DNA of 64,000 nt from Armatimonadota bacterium (GTDB lineage Bacteria; Armatimonadota; HRBIN16), in the NCBI GenBank assembly GCA_026003195.1, contig BPGU01000003.1:62001-126000 (forward strand). Reading direction: 5' to 3'. Made by a program: the position numbers and the translations under genes. Each line of letters begins with the position of its first letter. The first letter of the stretch is position 1. This document shows positions 1-8,099 of the stretch, piece after piece. The notes below the pieces were generated by a model. It saw only the letters and a program-made list of their open reading frames with translations, searched no databases and was not told the origin of the DNA.

Positions 1-396
1 GGTGAGACACATGGAGCAATGAGCCTGTGTATTCCCTATCTGCTGCTCAAGCCCATCCTGTCCAAGCTCAGCGCACAGCGCTGGTTCTCCGGCAGCAAAC
101 GTGCTCCCTCGCAACACGCCGTGCTCATTGCCCAGCAGATTCAGCAAACGCGCGTACCACTGGTGGCGGTGCTGGGCAGCACCCGTCTGATGTTACGGCA
201 GATACTGGACCTGAAGGAAGGCGATGTCGTGCTGTTGACGCGGCGTACCCACGAACCGATTGACATCATGGTGGGCAACCGGGTGAAGTTTCGGGCACGC
301 CCGGGCTTGCGCGGCAAGCAGGTCGTCGTGCAGATAGAGAGCATCGTGACCAACCATGCTGCCGGAAAAACGAAATCATCCGCGTCATCTGCCTGA
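1..396 (+). CDS. fliM: Flagellar motor switch protein FliM, C-terminal part (start lies before the window)
   Basis: The frame is open from base 1 and ends at 396, leaving about 131 residues of the C-terminus. It contains the FliM signature SLCIPYLLLKPILSKLSAQ followed by a SpoA/FliN-type C-terminal domain (a stretch of LKEGDVVLL, then VGNRVKFRARPG). FliM is the part of the cytoplasmic C-ring that binds phospho-CheY and, with FliG and FliN, sets rotation direction. A FliN-type gene follows after 16 bases with its own ribosome site (gaggaggaag), as in ordinary fliM-fliN-fliO operons. The N-terminal CheY-binding and middle domains are not visible because the gene is cut by the window edge. Confidence 0.93.
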   Translation, partial: GETHGAMSLCIPYLLLKPILSKLSAQRWFSGSKRAPSQHAVLIAQQIQQTRVPLVAVLGSTRLMLRQILDLKEGDVVLLTRRTHEPIDIMVGNRVKFRARPGLRGKQVVVQIESIVTNHAAGKTKSSASSA

Positions 397-412
397 GGAG
401 GAAGGGTAACCG

Positions 413-1384
413 ATGGCATCTTTGAGTCTGGAACATATCAATACGATTACTGCCAAGCAGGAGAGCCTGTGGGGAACCGTCTCGATCTCTCTGTCGGAGG
501 CGATCAACCGACAGGCGAACCTCTCTTCTCCTCTTGTAACCCTGCTGCCCCTTTCCGAACTGGAGAACACCTTCACCGGCAAGCGCGTTTACGGCATAGC
601 CGCCCTTCAAACCACGACCGCCTACACTCTGATCATCACGCTTGAAACCGCGTCGGCGTGCATACTGGCGGATATTGCCGCGGGAGGCGACGGTTCCAGC
701 CCGCCAGCAGAGATCGACGAGAGCGCATTACAGGTGCTGCAGCAGGTGTTGTTCGTTCTTGCCAGCGGGCTGGCGCAGGCGATTACCAACGTCAACGGTG
801 TGGAGTGCAACGTGCTGCAGGTAGAGGCCCACGACGATGTCCTCCAACCTCCTATCGAATGGCTTACTCAGGACAATCTGGTGCGTATGGACGCCGTGTT
901 GCAAGTGGACGGTGGTCCTGTAGGTGCGTTGACGGTGATAGGCGACGAACGGTTTGGGCTATGGCTGGCAGGAGAGGAGACCGAAACGCCTTCGGCACCA
1001 GCAGGCATCGGCACCGCGGAATCCAGCCCCTTCCAGATGCTGGAGGAAGCCGCAGCAGCATCTGCCCAGCCTTTCGTGCCGCTGGCTCAAGCGGCTTCGC
1101 AGCCTCTGCCTGCAGGTATCGAGCTGATACTGGACGTGCCCCTCGAGCTCACCGTCGAACTGGGGCGCAAGCGGATGTTCATCAAGGATGTGCTGGAACT
1201 GACCATCGGCTCTATTGTGGAGCTGGACAGAGTGGCTGGCGAGCCGGTGGATGTGCTGGTGAACGGACGCATCATGGCGCGTGGGGAGGTGGTGGTTATC
1301 GAGGACAACTTTGGCATCCGTATCACCGAGATTATCAACCCGCAGGAGCAGCTGATAGAGATTAGCCGGAGAGCGGTGGCATGA
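413..1384 (+). CDS. fliN: Flagellar motor switch protein FliN/FliY type
   Basis: 323 residues. The last ~85 residues (about 235-320) are a clear FliN/SpoA domain: LDVPLELTVELGRKRMF, then IGSIVELDR, PVDVLVNG and GEVVVIEDNFGIRI. The first ~190 residues resemble the CheC/FliY-like region, and an acidic Ala/Pro-rich linker separates the two, so the architecture is closer to Gram-positive FliY than to short enterobacterial FliN. I saw no obvious CheC phosphatase motif, so phosphatase activity is uncertain. It would form the bottom of the flagellar C-ring and help dock export substrates. It sits between fliM and fliO, and its stop overlaps the fliO start in an ATGA, suggesting translational coupling. 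Confidence 0.9.
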   Translation: MASLSLEHINTITAKQESLWGTVSISLSEAINRQANLSSPLVTLLPLSELENTFTGKRVYGIAALQTTTAYTLIITLETASACILADIAAGGDGSSPPAEIDESALQVLQQVLFVLASGLAQAITNVNGVECNVLQVEAHDDVLQPPIEWLTQDNLVRMDAVLQVDGGPVGALTVIGDERFGLWLAGEETETPSAPAGIGTAESSPFQMLEEAAAASAQPFVPLAQAASQPLPAGIELILDVPLELTVELGRKRMFIKDVLELTIGSIVELDRVAGEPVDVLVNGRIMARGEVVVIEDNFGIRITEIINPQEQLIEISRRAVA

Positions 1385-2049
1385 GCAGAGTCTGTGTCCT
1401 TTTCCTGCTGATGCTTGCCGTGGCGCCGGGGATGGCTTCACCGCCTGAAGCCGTTTTCTCCCCGCCCCCCGCCTCCGGCGTTTCCAGTCTGCATCTGGCG
1501 TCGGAAGCGACGCCACAGGATGGTTCTATCCCCGCTCCCCCTCGTTCGCAACCCACAGAAACCGCTGGTGAGGGCTGGAATGCCCTGCGACGTGAGCCCC
1601 TGCCCGAACCGGTCGGCTCCCCCACCAGTCAGGCGTGGCGGTGGTTGATCGGGCTGGCGATTGCGCTGGCTATCATCAAGTGGGGACTGCCACGTGCCCT
1701 CAACGGCCGCAGCAAAGGACGGGTTGCCCAATGGTTGACCCGCCTGGCTCCTCCTCAGAGCGAGGGCACTATTACCGTGCTGGATACCCGCTTTTTAGGG
1801 GCGGGGGCTGTGCATCTGGTCACCGTACGCGGGAGGACGCTGCTTATCGGCTCCACAGCGCAGCAGGTGAACCTGCTGATAGACCTGACCGAACAGCCGG
1901 ACTCGGCGTCTACCTTTGACAAAGTGCTTGCGCAGTCTAAGCCTTTTACACCGGAACCCACCCTCGGCGACGAAACCAATGAGACCAGGCAGGTGCTCCA
2001 CGATTTCCAGCAGCGATTGCGCCAGGCTCGCCAGCGATTGGCAGGCTAA
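1381..2049 (+). CDS. fliO: Flagellar biosynthesis protein FliO
   Basis: 222 residues. It has a signal-peptide-like N-terminus (residues 1-19), a Pro-rich periplasmic stretch, one transmembrane helix (WRWLIGLAIALAIIKWGLP, about residues 85-105) and a cytoplasmic FliO domain with the typical pattern TVLDTRFLGAGAVHLVTVRG then LLIGSTAQQVNLL. FliO is an accessory inner-membrane protein that helps assemble the FliPQR export gate. The start overlaps the stop of the preceding FliN gene (ATGA). The gene ends 15 bases before the convergent anmK stop, so this is the end of the operon or at least of its visible part; fliP, fliQ and fliR are not next to it here. Confidence 0.85.
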   Translation: MSRVCVLFLLMLAVAPGMASPPEAVFSPPPASGVSSLHLASEATPQDGSIPAPPRSQPTETAGEGWNALRREPLPEPVGSPTSQAWRWLIGLAIALAIIKWGLPRALNGRSKGRVAQWLTRLAPPQSEGTITVLDTRFLGAGAVHLVTVRGRTLLIGSTAQQVNLLIDLTEQPDSASTFDKVLAQSKPFTPEPTLGDETNETRQVLHDFQQRLRQARQRLAG

Positions 2050-2064
2050 TCCCGGCTATCGCCG

Positions 2065-3234
2065 CTAAGGCAGGCAGAGTTTTCCCATCACCACGGCGCG
2101 CCGAGCCCCTGTGGCAGAGGGCAGGTTATTGGTGCATCCACGCATCCGCTGGTAGCCTAACACCGCAAAAGCCACCGCCTCCTTGGCGTCAGGATGGATG
2201 CCATAGCTGTCGCTGGTCTCCACCTGCAGTTCGGGGAGCAGTTCCCGCAATCGTTTCAGGAGCGTGCGGTTATGCACCCCTCCCCCCGACACAATCAACC
2301 GCACCGCCTGCGTCCTGGGGAACACGAAGCGACGGATGCCGTCGGCGATCGTGCGAGCAGTGAGCTCGGTGAGCGTGGGCACCAGCAACTCGGCTTGAGA
2401 AATTTTGTAGCGGCGCAGCAGTTTGCGCACCATCGCCTCACCAAAGGTCTCGCGTCCGGTGGATTTGGGCGGAGGCTGCGTAAAATAGGGATGTTGTAGT
2501 AACTCGTTGAGCCATTGCTCGCGCACCGGGTATCGCTGGGCGAAGGAGCCTTCAGGGTCATAGCGGTATTTGCCTCCGCTGGCAATCTCCATCGCCACGT
2601 TGATCAGCACGTTACCGGGTCCTGTGTCGAAAGCGATCACCTCTTCCGGCGAAGCGTTCGCCGGAATGGCGGTCAGATTGGCGATGCCGCCGATGTTGAG
2701 CAAAATGCGCCCCTCTTCGGGATGTCGGAACAACAGATAGTCTACGTAAGGGACTAACGGTGCCCCCTGACCACCTGCCGCGACATCCGCCACGCGAAAG
2801 TCTCCAACGACAGGAACTCCGGTGCGCTCGGCGATGACTGCTGGCTCACCGATTTGCAGGGTGGAGCGGATAGCCCTTCCCTGCCACTCTATCGGCTCCG
2901 GCTGGTGCCACACGGTCTGCCCATGCGAGGCGATGCAGAGTAGCTTTTCGGGAGCCACATTCGCTTGCTGCATCAGCTGCAGAGCAGCTTCGGCAAACAG
3001 CTCGCCCAACCAGAAGTTCAGGTGGCAGATTTCGGCGACTGCCGTCTCGCCGCGAATGGTGCGCCACAATGCCGCCTGTACGTCGGGGGGATAGGGTGTG
3101 GTGCGGAACGCCAGCGTCTCCACCTGAAAACGGTCGTTTGCCTCGTGAATGCGAACCAGCGCGGCGTCGATGCCGTCCATGCTGGTGCCAGACATCAAAC
3201 CGAGAACCATGCCAGCAGATTCGGGGTGTGTCAT
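2065..3234 (-). CDS. anmK: Anhydro-N-acetylmuramic acid kinase
   Basis: 389 residues from the ATG at 3234; the frame extends further upstream but that part overlaps the sigma gene and is not AnmK-like. The phosphate-binding loop GLMSGTSMDGID is at the very N-terminus, and IAFDTGPGNVLIN and LIVSGGGVHN are further AnmK motifs. The enzyme hydrolyses the 1,6-anhydro ring and phosphorylates anhydro-MurNAc to MurNAc-6-phosphate in cell-wall recycling. It follows the sigma-factor gene by 4 bases, so the two are probably co-transcribed. The functional reason for pairing a wall-recycling kinase with a flagellar-type sigma factor is unclear and may just be an operon of convenience. Confidence 0.93.
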   Translation of the reverse strand: MTHPESAGMVLGLMSGTSMDGIDAALVRIHEANDRFQVETLAFRTTPYPPDVQAALWRTIRGETAVAEICHLNFWLGELFAEAALQLMQQANVAPEKLLCIASHGQTVWHQPEPIEWQGRAIRSTLQIGEPAVIAERTGVPVVGDFRVADVAAGGQGAPLVPYVDYLLFRHPEEGRILLNIGGIANLTAIPANASPEEVIAFDTGPGNVLINVAMEIASGGKYRYDPEGSFAQRYPVREQWLNELLQHPYFTQPPPKSTGRETFGEAMVRKLLRRYKISQAELLVPTLTELTARTIADGIRRFVFPRTQAVRLIVSGGGVHNRTLLKRLRELLPELQVETSDSYGIHPDAKEAVAFAVLGYQRMRGCTNNLPSATGARRAVVMGKLCLP

Positions 3235-3238
3235 CTGT

Positions 3239-4045
3239 TCAGAACATGCCTGCGTCGCGTTGCAGATAGTTGCGGAGGCGCAGTACCGCTTGCGTGTGCA
3301 GCTGATACACGCGCGATTCGGAGACCCCCAGCACCCTGCCGATTTCACGGAAGGTCAAGCCTTCATAGTAGTATAGAGCGATCACCAGCCGTTCGCGTTC
3401 GGGCAGGCGGTCAATAGCCTCCGCCAGCAGTCGGCGCATCTCGCGCTGTTCCACTTCGGCAATGGGGTCGGCGGTGGTATCCGAGAGCACATCGGCAATA
3501 TGCAGCTTCTCGCCGGTGTCCTGTGTGCCCAGAATCAGGTCGTCCAGGGAAAGCAAGTTGGTGCGTCCCGCATCGCAGAGCAACTGGTGGTAATCTTCTA
3601 TATCGATACCCAGTTCGTGGCTGATTTCCTCTTCGGTAGGTGGTCGCCCGAGACGAGATTCCAGCGCGGAGTAGGTGCGTTCCAGATTCTTCACGCGGTC
3701 GCGTACAGAGCGGGGCACCCAGTCTTCCGAGCGCAGCAGTTCCAGAATCGCCCCTCGAATGAGCGCAATCGCGTAGGTTTCGAACTTGACCTGGCGAGAG
3801 GGGTCAAACTGGTCCACCGCTTTAATCAGCCCCATGATGCCCGCGCTCACCAGGTCCTCGCGGTCCAGCGTAGGTGGAAGCGAGCTCACCACACGTCCTG
3901 CGGTGATTTTCACCAGATAGGCATAGCGTTCGATAATCTGGTTTCGCGCCTGGGGGTCGCCATATCGCTTATAGCGCTCCCACGCTCTGTCCATCTCCGC
4001 TGCCGGCATGACCTGCCCGTTCTCCTCCGAGATGTGTTGCTCCAC
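3239..4045 (-). CDS. fliA: RNA polymerase sigma factor, FliA/WhiG (sigma-28) type
   Basis: 268 residues, the usual length for FliA/WhiG. Region 2 is seen in DLVSAGIMGLIKAVDQFDP and FETYAIALIRGAILELLR. The FliA-type segment DWVPRSVRDRVKNLE follows, then region 3 (GRPPTEEEISHELGI) and a region 4 helix-turn-helix (TFREIGRVLGVSESRVYQLH). FliA directs late flagellar and chemotaxis genes; WhiG is its sporulation-specific homologue in actinomycetes. Flagellar genes on the other strand of this window favour the FliA role. It lies between a small membrane protein (6 bases upstream) and anmK (4 bases downstream). No anti-sigma factor FlgM is recognisable nearby; the small membrane protein upstream could be regulatory, but nothing in its sequence shows this. 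Confidence 0.92.
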   Translation of the reverse strand: MEQHISEENGQVMPAAEMDRAWERYKRYGDPQARNQIIERYAYLVKITAGRVVSSLPPTLDREDLVSAGIMGLIKAVDQFDPSRQVKFETYAIALIRGAILELLRSEDWVPRSVRDRVKNLERTYSALESRLGRPPTEEEISHELGIDIEDYHQLLCDAGRTNLLSLDDLILGTQDTGEKLHIADVLSDTTADPIAEVEQREMRRLLAEAIDRLPERERLVIALYYYEGLTFREIGRVLGVSESRVYQLHTQAVLRLRNYLQRDAGMF

Positions 4046-4051
4046 GTGCTT

Positions 4052-4312
4052 TTAAGCCGCTTCTCGCTCCTCTTGCGGTTCTTCTGAGACGGGTGGTTCC
4101 TCCGAGACAGGTCGGTTCTCTACGGGCTGGCGCGTTGTCCGAGAAGCGTCCAAGAGAACCTGCAACACTATCATGACCGCTGCGAGCATCACGAACACGG
4201 TTGCCGCACGCAGGAGGCTCGTGGAAAGCGATATGCCACTCCAGCTCGCCAGGAACCATGTCCACAACGCGCCCCAAAGAGCCACAAACCACGTGAGCCG
4301 ACTTGCGCTCAT
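4052..4312 (-). CDS. Small two-helix membrane protein
   Basis: 86 residues, family not recognised. Two hydrophobic helices (about residues 6-24 and 33-53) form a hairpin. A charged tail follows, with a short repeat (VSEEPPVSEEP) that is rich in Glu and Arg and ends REAA. The ATG at 4312 has GGAGTAGGAG immediately upstream. A good sigma-70 type promoter lies 25-50 bases further upstream. It is the first gene of the unit that continues into the FliA-type sigma factor after 6 bases. A membrane-bound regulator of the sigma factor is conceivable but is only an inference from position. Confidence 0.6.
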   Translation of the reverse strand: MSASRLTWFVALWGALWTWFLASWSGISLSTSLLRAATVFVMLAAVMIVLQVLLDASRTTRQPVENRPVSEEPPVSEEPQEEREAA

Positions 4313-4335
4313 GCTCCTACTCCGCCACGATAGTT

Positions 4336-4365
4336 AGTATAACACAGTAACTGGAGGATTGCCAA
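4336..4365 (-). promoter_or_regulatory. Sigma-70 type promoter for the small membrane protein / fliA / anmK unit
   Basis: On the minus strand, TTGGCA (4360-4365) and TATACT (4336-4341) are separated by 18 bases, and the ATG at 4312 follows about 24 bases after the -10 box. The boxes match the consensus at 4 of 6 and 5 of 6 positions. Confidence 0.55.
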
Positions 4366-4416
4366 TTGCCGGCTCGCCCCATCACCCCGCGCACAGCGAG
4401 GAAATCCGCCGCAAAA

Positions 4417-4523
4417 GCCTTCTGAGCGTTCATTGCGAGCCGCCCCAAAGGCGGCGAAGCAATCCCCAACGAGAACACAGGACCGCTTCGGCACAAAGTG
4501 CCTCGCAATGACGCAGAAAAGGC
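4417..4523. repeat. Small dispersed repeat with imperfect inverted ends
   Basis: The left end GCCTTCTGAGCGTTCATTGC (4417 on) is mirrored by the reverse complement of the right end, GCCTTTTCTGCGTCATTGCG (ending 4523). Between them are CCGCCCCAAAGGCGGCGAAG and a second short palindrome, CTTCGGCACAAAGTGCC. This form (CATTGCGAG ... GAAGCAATC ... CTCGCAATGA) is a common non-coding intergenic repeat type. It fills most of the 228-base gap between glgA and the small membrane protein; otherwise that gap holds only the promoter at 4336-4365. Confidence 0.6.
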
Positions 4524-4540
4524 TGCCCCTCTACGAGATG

Positions 4541-6028
4541 CTACGCCGCCTCCAGAACGGCTTTGCGCAGTTCCAAGGCGCGCAAGTACAGTTCAGCATA
4601 CTCCCCGGCTGCGCGATTCCAGGAGTAATCCGAGCGCAGGGCGGTATCCACCAGCTTGCGCCACGCCTCTGGTCGCTGATATATCTTGAGCGCACGCTGG
4701 ATAGCCTTCAACAGTTCCGCCGGGTCATACGGCTCAAACACGAAACCGTTGCCTTTGCCCGTGCGTGGCGAAAAGTCGGTGATGGTATCTGCCAGTCCGC
4801 CCGTTTTGCGCACGATGGGAATGGTGCCATACCGCAGTGCCATCAGCTGCCCCAACCCACACGGCTCGAAGCGCGAGGGCATCAGGAACATATCACTGCC
4901 CGCGTAGATGCGTTGAGCCAGGTCGGGGTCAAAGCCGATGAAGGCGCGCATCTGTTCGGGATGTTCCTTCGCCAGCTGTTGGAAGAGCTCCTCATAGCGC
5001 GGATCGCCCGTGCCCAGCACCACGAACTGAAATCCCAGCTTCAGTATCTGCTCCGCGATAGGAGCGATAAGGTCCAGCCCCTTCTGGTCTGCCAGGCGGG
5101 TAATCATCCCGAGCACAGGTGCGTTTGGAGCAACGGTGAACCCGCACTCTTTCTGCAAAGCCTCTTTGCATTTCGCCTTGCCCGAGGGGTCCTCTGCACT
5201 GTAATGGGCAGGGATGCGCGGGTCGGTGGCAGGGTTGTATTCTTCGTAGTCGATGCCGTTGACGATGCCCTCCAGCCTGCCCAGTGAGGCGATATACTGC
5301 AGTAGCCCTTCCATCCGACAGCCGTATTCAGGCGTCTGAATCTCCTTCGCGTAGGTCTTGCTGACAGTGTTGACCATATCGGAGTAGACGATACCGCCTT
5401 TGAGGAAGTTCACCTTGCCGTAGAACTCCAGCCGCTCGTAATGGAACAGCCACTCCGGCAAGCCTGCCTTCCACAGCAGCTCGTACCCGAACTCGCCCTG
5501 GTATGCCAGATTGTGGATGGTGAAGACCAACCCTACCTGCTGCCACTCCGGCTGGTGCGCATGGAGGATGCGGATGTACACCGGCACAAACCCCGTATGC
5601 CAGTCATTCGCATGGATGATGTCGGGCATCCAGTCCAGCTCTTCCAGCATCAGCGGAATGGTGCGGTCAAAGAAAATGTAGGGTTCGGGTTCCAGGGCAT
5701 AAATCTTTTTCGACTCGGTGGCTTCGGTGAAGTACCGGGGGTGACCGACGAGATAGACCGGTGTGCCATCCTTCAATCGGGTGCGTCGGATCGTCGCCTC
5801 TTCAGTGGTCATGGGGTTGATAGGCACCGGCAGGCTTTTGATGATCGTGCGCACCGGATAGTCGGGGTTTTTCTCAATCATCCGGTAGCAGGGCATCGCG
5901 ATGCGCACATCGTGTCCCAGTGCACGCAGTGCTTTGGGCAACGCGCCCGCCACGTCCGCCAGTCCGCCGACCTTCGCCAGCGGAGCAACCTCTGCGGAAA
6001 CAATCAACACCTTCAAGCTACGAGCCAT
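4541..6028 (-). CDS. glgA: Glycogen synthase (ADP-glucose dependent)
   Basis: 495 residues from the ATG at 6028, which has GGAGGAACAACC just upstream; the longer open frame overlaps the previous gene and is not GlgA-like. The N-terminal motif LKVLIVSAEVAPLAKVGGLA includes the KxGGL ADP-glucose-binding signature. The GT-B C-terminal half includes ITRLADQKGLDLI and PSRFEPCGLGQLMALRYGT with the catalytic glutamate. The enzyme adds glucose from ADP-glucose to alpha-1,4 glucan chains in glycogen storage. The length is normal for GlgA. It overlaps the end of the FlhG-like gene by 16 bases, so the two are co-transcribed and probably translationally coupled. No other glycogen gene is adjacent. Confidence 0.95.
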   Translation of the reverse strand: MARSLKVLIVSAEVAPLAKVGGLADVAGALPKALRALGHDVRIAMPCYRMIEKNPDYPVRTIIKSLPVPINPMTTEEATIRRTRLKDGTPVYLVGHPRYFTEATESKKIYALEPEPYIFFDRTIPLMLEELDWMPDIIHANDWHTGFVPVYIRILHAHQPEWQQVGLVFTIHNLAYQGEFGYELLWKAGLPEWLFHYERLEFYGKVNFLKGGIVYSDMVNTVSKTYAKEIQTPEYGCRMEGLLQYIASLGRLEGIVNGIDYEEYNPATDPRIPAHYSAEDPSGKAKCKEALQKECGFTVAPNAPVLGMITRLADQKGLDLIAPIAEQILKLGFQFVVLGTGDPRYEELFQQLAKEHPEQMRAFIGFDPDLAQRIYAGSDMFLMPSRFEPCGLGQLMALRYGTIPIVRKTGGLADTITDFSPRTGKGNGFVFEPYDPAELLKAIQRALKIYQRPEAWRKLVDTALRSDYSWNRAAGEYAELYLRALELRKAVLEAA

Positions 6029-6969
6029 GGTTGTTCCTCCTCTTTCGGTATGGGCAGCAGAGCAGGTGGGCGCAGATGGTCCGAAAGCCGCGCTAAGAAC
6101 GCATGGAGCCCTCTGCCCGCGCCGGGATGTGGCATGATTCGAGAACGAACCTCTGCTGCCAGAGCGGACAATCCCTTCGCCGCTGCGCTGTCGGGCGAGC
6201 AAAGCCAGAAACAGGCATTCTGCTCCGCTGCTGCGTTCACATAATTATCTTCCACAATACTGCCCATCATTCGCACTCTTCCCGAAAACTGCCTGGAGAG
6301 CAGCTGCTCGACCTGTGCGCCTATCTTCTGCGCCTGAGTGGGCGAGACACACCGGTTCATCACCCAGCCGACCTGCAGGTCCGCACGCTGGAGAAGCAGC
6401 CGCTTCACCAGACTATACGTGCGCAACAGACTTTCCCGTTGCGGCAGGGCTATCGCCAGCACCATATCCGAGGACAGCGCGTATGCCAGCGTATCGGTAG
6501 ACTCCGGGTGACCTGTGTCGATGAGAACCACATCCGCCAGCACTTCCAGACTGCGCAGGCGCTCGATGATATCGCGCTGTCCCTGAGCGGGGAGGCGTTT
6601 GAGAGCGAGGATGCGTGTTGCTCCCGGCAGCACACGGATACCTGCTGCGCCAGACACCAGGATCTCCGGCAGGTCGCGCCTTTCGGCGAACAGGTCTTCG
6701 AGGGAATAGCGAGGCTCCGTTCCTAGTAGACGGCTACAGGTGAGCGCTCCCACGTTGCCGTCCAGCAACACCACGTGGCGCCCTGTCTGCCCCAGCAGAG
6801 CGGAGAGGTTCGTGGCAAGGGTGGTTTTGCCTGACTCCGGCGTGCCGCTCACCACGCTAATCACCCACGTGCCCATGCGCAAACCGGGCGTAATGCCCAG
6901 CACGCCGTCCGCAGGGCGTTGCGAGATAAGCCTCCGAAGCCCAAATGCCTGATCAGGAACAACAGTCAC
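6013..6969 (-). CDS. MinD/ParA-family ATPase, FlhG-like, with a non-standard Walker A
   Basis: 318 residues; the GTG start at 6969 has AGAGGGAGG 5-8 bases upstream. The SIMIBI fold is seen in WVISVVSGTPESGKTTLATN (about residues 34-53), VVLLDGNVG (Walker A'), a glycine/proline segment like FlhG (GIRVLPGATRI) and VVLIDTGHP (Walker B region). The usual MinD/ParA deviant P-loop KGGVGKTT is replaced by TPESGKTT, so the signature lysine is missing. FlhG regulates flagellum number or placement; MinD places the septum. The nearby sigma-28 factor and the sigma-28-like promoter upstream favour a motility role, though other ParA-like roles remain open. It overlaps glgA by 16 bases. Confidence 0.75.
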   Translation of the reverse strand: MTVVPDQAFGLRRLISQRPADGVLGITPGLRMGTWVISVVSGTPESGKTTLATNLSALLGQTGRHVVLLDGNVGALTCSRLLGTEPRYSLEDLFAERRDLPEILVSGAAGIRVLPGATRILALKRLPAQGQRDIIERLRSLEVLADVVLIDTGHPESTDTLAYALSSDMVLAIALPQRESLLRTYSLVKRLLLQRADLQVGWVMNRCVSPTQAQKIGAQVEQLLSRQFSGRVRMMGSIVEDNYVNAAAEQNACFWLCSPDSAAAKGLSALAAEVRSRIMPHPGAGRGLHAFLARLSDHLRPPALLPIPKEEEQPWLVA

Positions 6970-7005
6970 CGTCTACCTCCCTCTGCACTCTCTCACCTGT
7001 GAGAA

Positions 7006-7031
7006 TTATCGGGTGAGTCCGGAAGTTTTTA
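7006..7031 (-). promoter_or_regulatory. Candidate sigma-28 (FliA) promoter of the FlhG-like gene
   Basis: Minus strand TAAAAACT (7024-7031), 10 bases, then CCCGATAA (7006-7013). The FliA consensus is TAAAGTTT, 11 bases, GCCGATAA, so the -10 box matches 7 of 8 positions and the spacer is one base short. Transcription would begin near 6998 and leave a leader of about 30 bases containing the ribosome site of the GTG start at 6969. Confidence 0.45.
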
Positions 7032-7091
7032 CAGGTCAGGCGGAAGGACGGTGCAGTTTTGGGGGCGTACGCCCTCCATATGCTCTGTCCC

Positions 7092-8090
7092 TCAATACCT
7101 CGCCGCTTCGTGCGCCACCTGATAGGCGAACTCCACTTCCTCCAGCGGGGTGCCGGGCTGTACCATGTGTGAGGTGCAGAAGATGTAGCCACCGCCGGGC
7201 TTCAGCGTGCTCATTACCCGGCGAATCTCATCCGCCAGTTGCTCGCGGGGCAACCCCCGCCCCAACATGGTGCGCACGTCCAGCCCCCCGTAGATGCCCA
7301 GTCTGCCGTAGTAATCACGCTTCACCTGCGCGGGGTCCATCCCCGCCGATTCCTGCACCGGATGCATCACGCGAAAGCCCAGATCCGCCACACCGTCCAG
7401 CACCGGGGTGATGTAGCCGTCGCTGTGCAGGGAGAGCAGTCCTCCCCGGCGCTTCACCGCATCGCAGATAATCTTCTCGGCAGGGTAGATGACCTCCCAC
7501 CACGTTTGCGGGCGGAACATCAGCGCGTGGTTCATGCCCCAGTCGTCGGAGATATGAATGACGTCCGCGCCCAGTTCGAGGCAGTTCTCGGCATAGCGAG
7601 CAGACCATCGTGCGATGCGCTCATACAGTTGCCTGCACAACTCGGGGCGCAACGCCAGCTCCATCAGATTCTGCGCCTGCCCGATCACACCGTTTGCCGC
7701 CTCGAACACGCCCGGCGTCTGCACGAACACGGCTCGCCCGCGTCGCCCTTTGTGGTGCTCTATCTCGGCACGAATAGTGGTGTAGATTTCGGGGTCATCG
7801 GGATCGGTGAACTCCGCTTCCAGAGCCGCATCCAGCGTGTACACCCAGCCGTAGGCAGGTTCATACTCGGAATCAGGGCTGTTGGGCGGCGCCCCCTGTT
7901 TCAGAAACCCCCTGGCGGGGAATGCCTGCGTCATGTCCACATCCAGCGCATCACAGAAGGCTTCGAATGTGCCGTACTTTGCCAGAATATCGTCGATCAC
8001 GCCGGGTTGCCCGAATATCCATATATAAATCGGCACACGGTCCGGCTCCTGAAAGTGTAAAGTCGTCAAAACGCGCTCGCGTGCAAGCAT
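7092..8090 (-). CDS. Uroporphyrinogen decarboxylase-like methyltransferase
   Basis: 332 residues with the URO-D fold: ERVLTTLHFQEPDRVPIY at the N-terminus, ADVIHISDDWG in the middle, and LHSDGYITPVLDGVADLGF, GIYGGLDVRTML and GGYIFCTSH near the end. True HemE catalyses uroporphyrinogen III decarboxylation. This subgroup (MtaA/MtbA-like) instead moves methyl groups between corrinoid proteins and other acceptors, and the downstream position after a RACo gene supports that. The H-x-C zinc motif of MtaA-type enzymes appears here as H-S-D (LHSDGY), so the canonical thiol-activating zinc site is changed. It starts 9 bases after the RACo gene with GAGGTGAACCC before the ATG. The substrate is unknown, and no corrinoid protein gene is adjacent. 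Confidence 0.8.
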   Translation of the reverse strand: MLARERVLTTLHFQEPDRVPIYIWIFGQPGVIDDILAKYGTFEAFCDALDVDMTQAFPARGFLKQGAPPNSPDSEYEPAYGWVYTLDAALEAEFTDPDDPEIYTTIRAEIEHHKGRRGRAVFVQTPGVFEAANGVIGQAQNLMELALRPELCRQLYERIARWSARYAENCLELGADVIHISDDWGMNHALMFRPQTWWEVIYPAEKIICDAVKRRGGLLSLHSDGYITPVLDGVADLGFRVMHPVQESAGMDPAQVKRDYYGRLGIYGGLDVRTMLGRGLPREQLADEIRRVMSTLKPGGGYIFCTSHMVQPGTPLEEVEFAYQVAHEAARY

Positions 8091-8099
8091 GGGTTCACC

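Noticed and set aside
3235-3348. N-terminal extension of anmK
   Set aside because: The extra residues overlap the sigma-factor gene and are not AnmK-like; a good start exists at 3234.
6029-6202. N-terminal extension of glgA
   Set aside because: Upstream codons overlap the FlhG-like gene; the ATG at 6028 has a strong ribosome site and the KxGGL motif follows at the normal distance.
7063-7074. Palindrome GGGCGTACGCCC as terminator of the methyltransferase gene
   Set aside because: The stem is 5-6 bp with a two-base loop and no U-tract on the minus strand.
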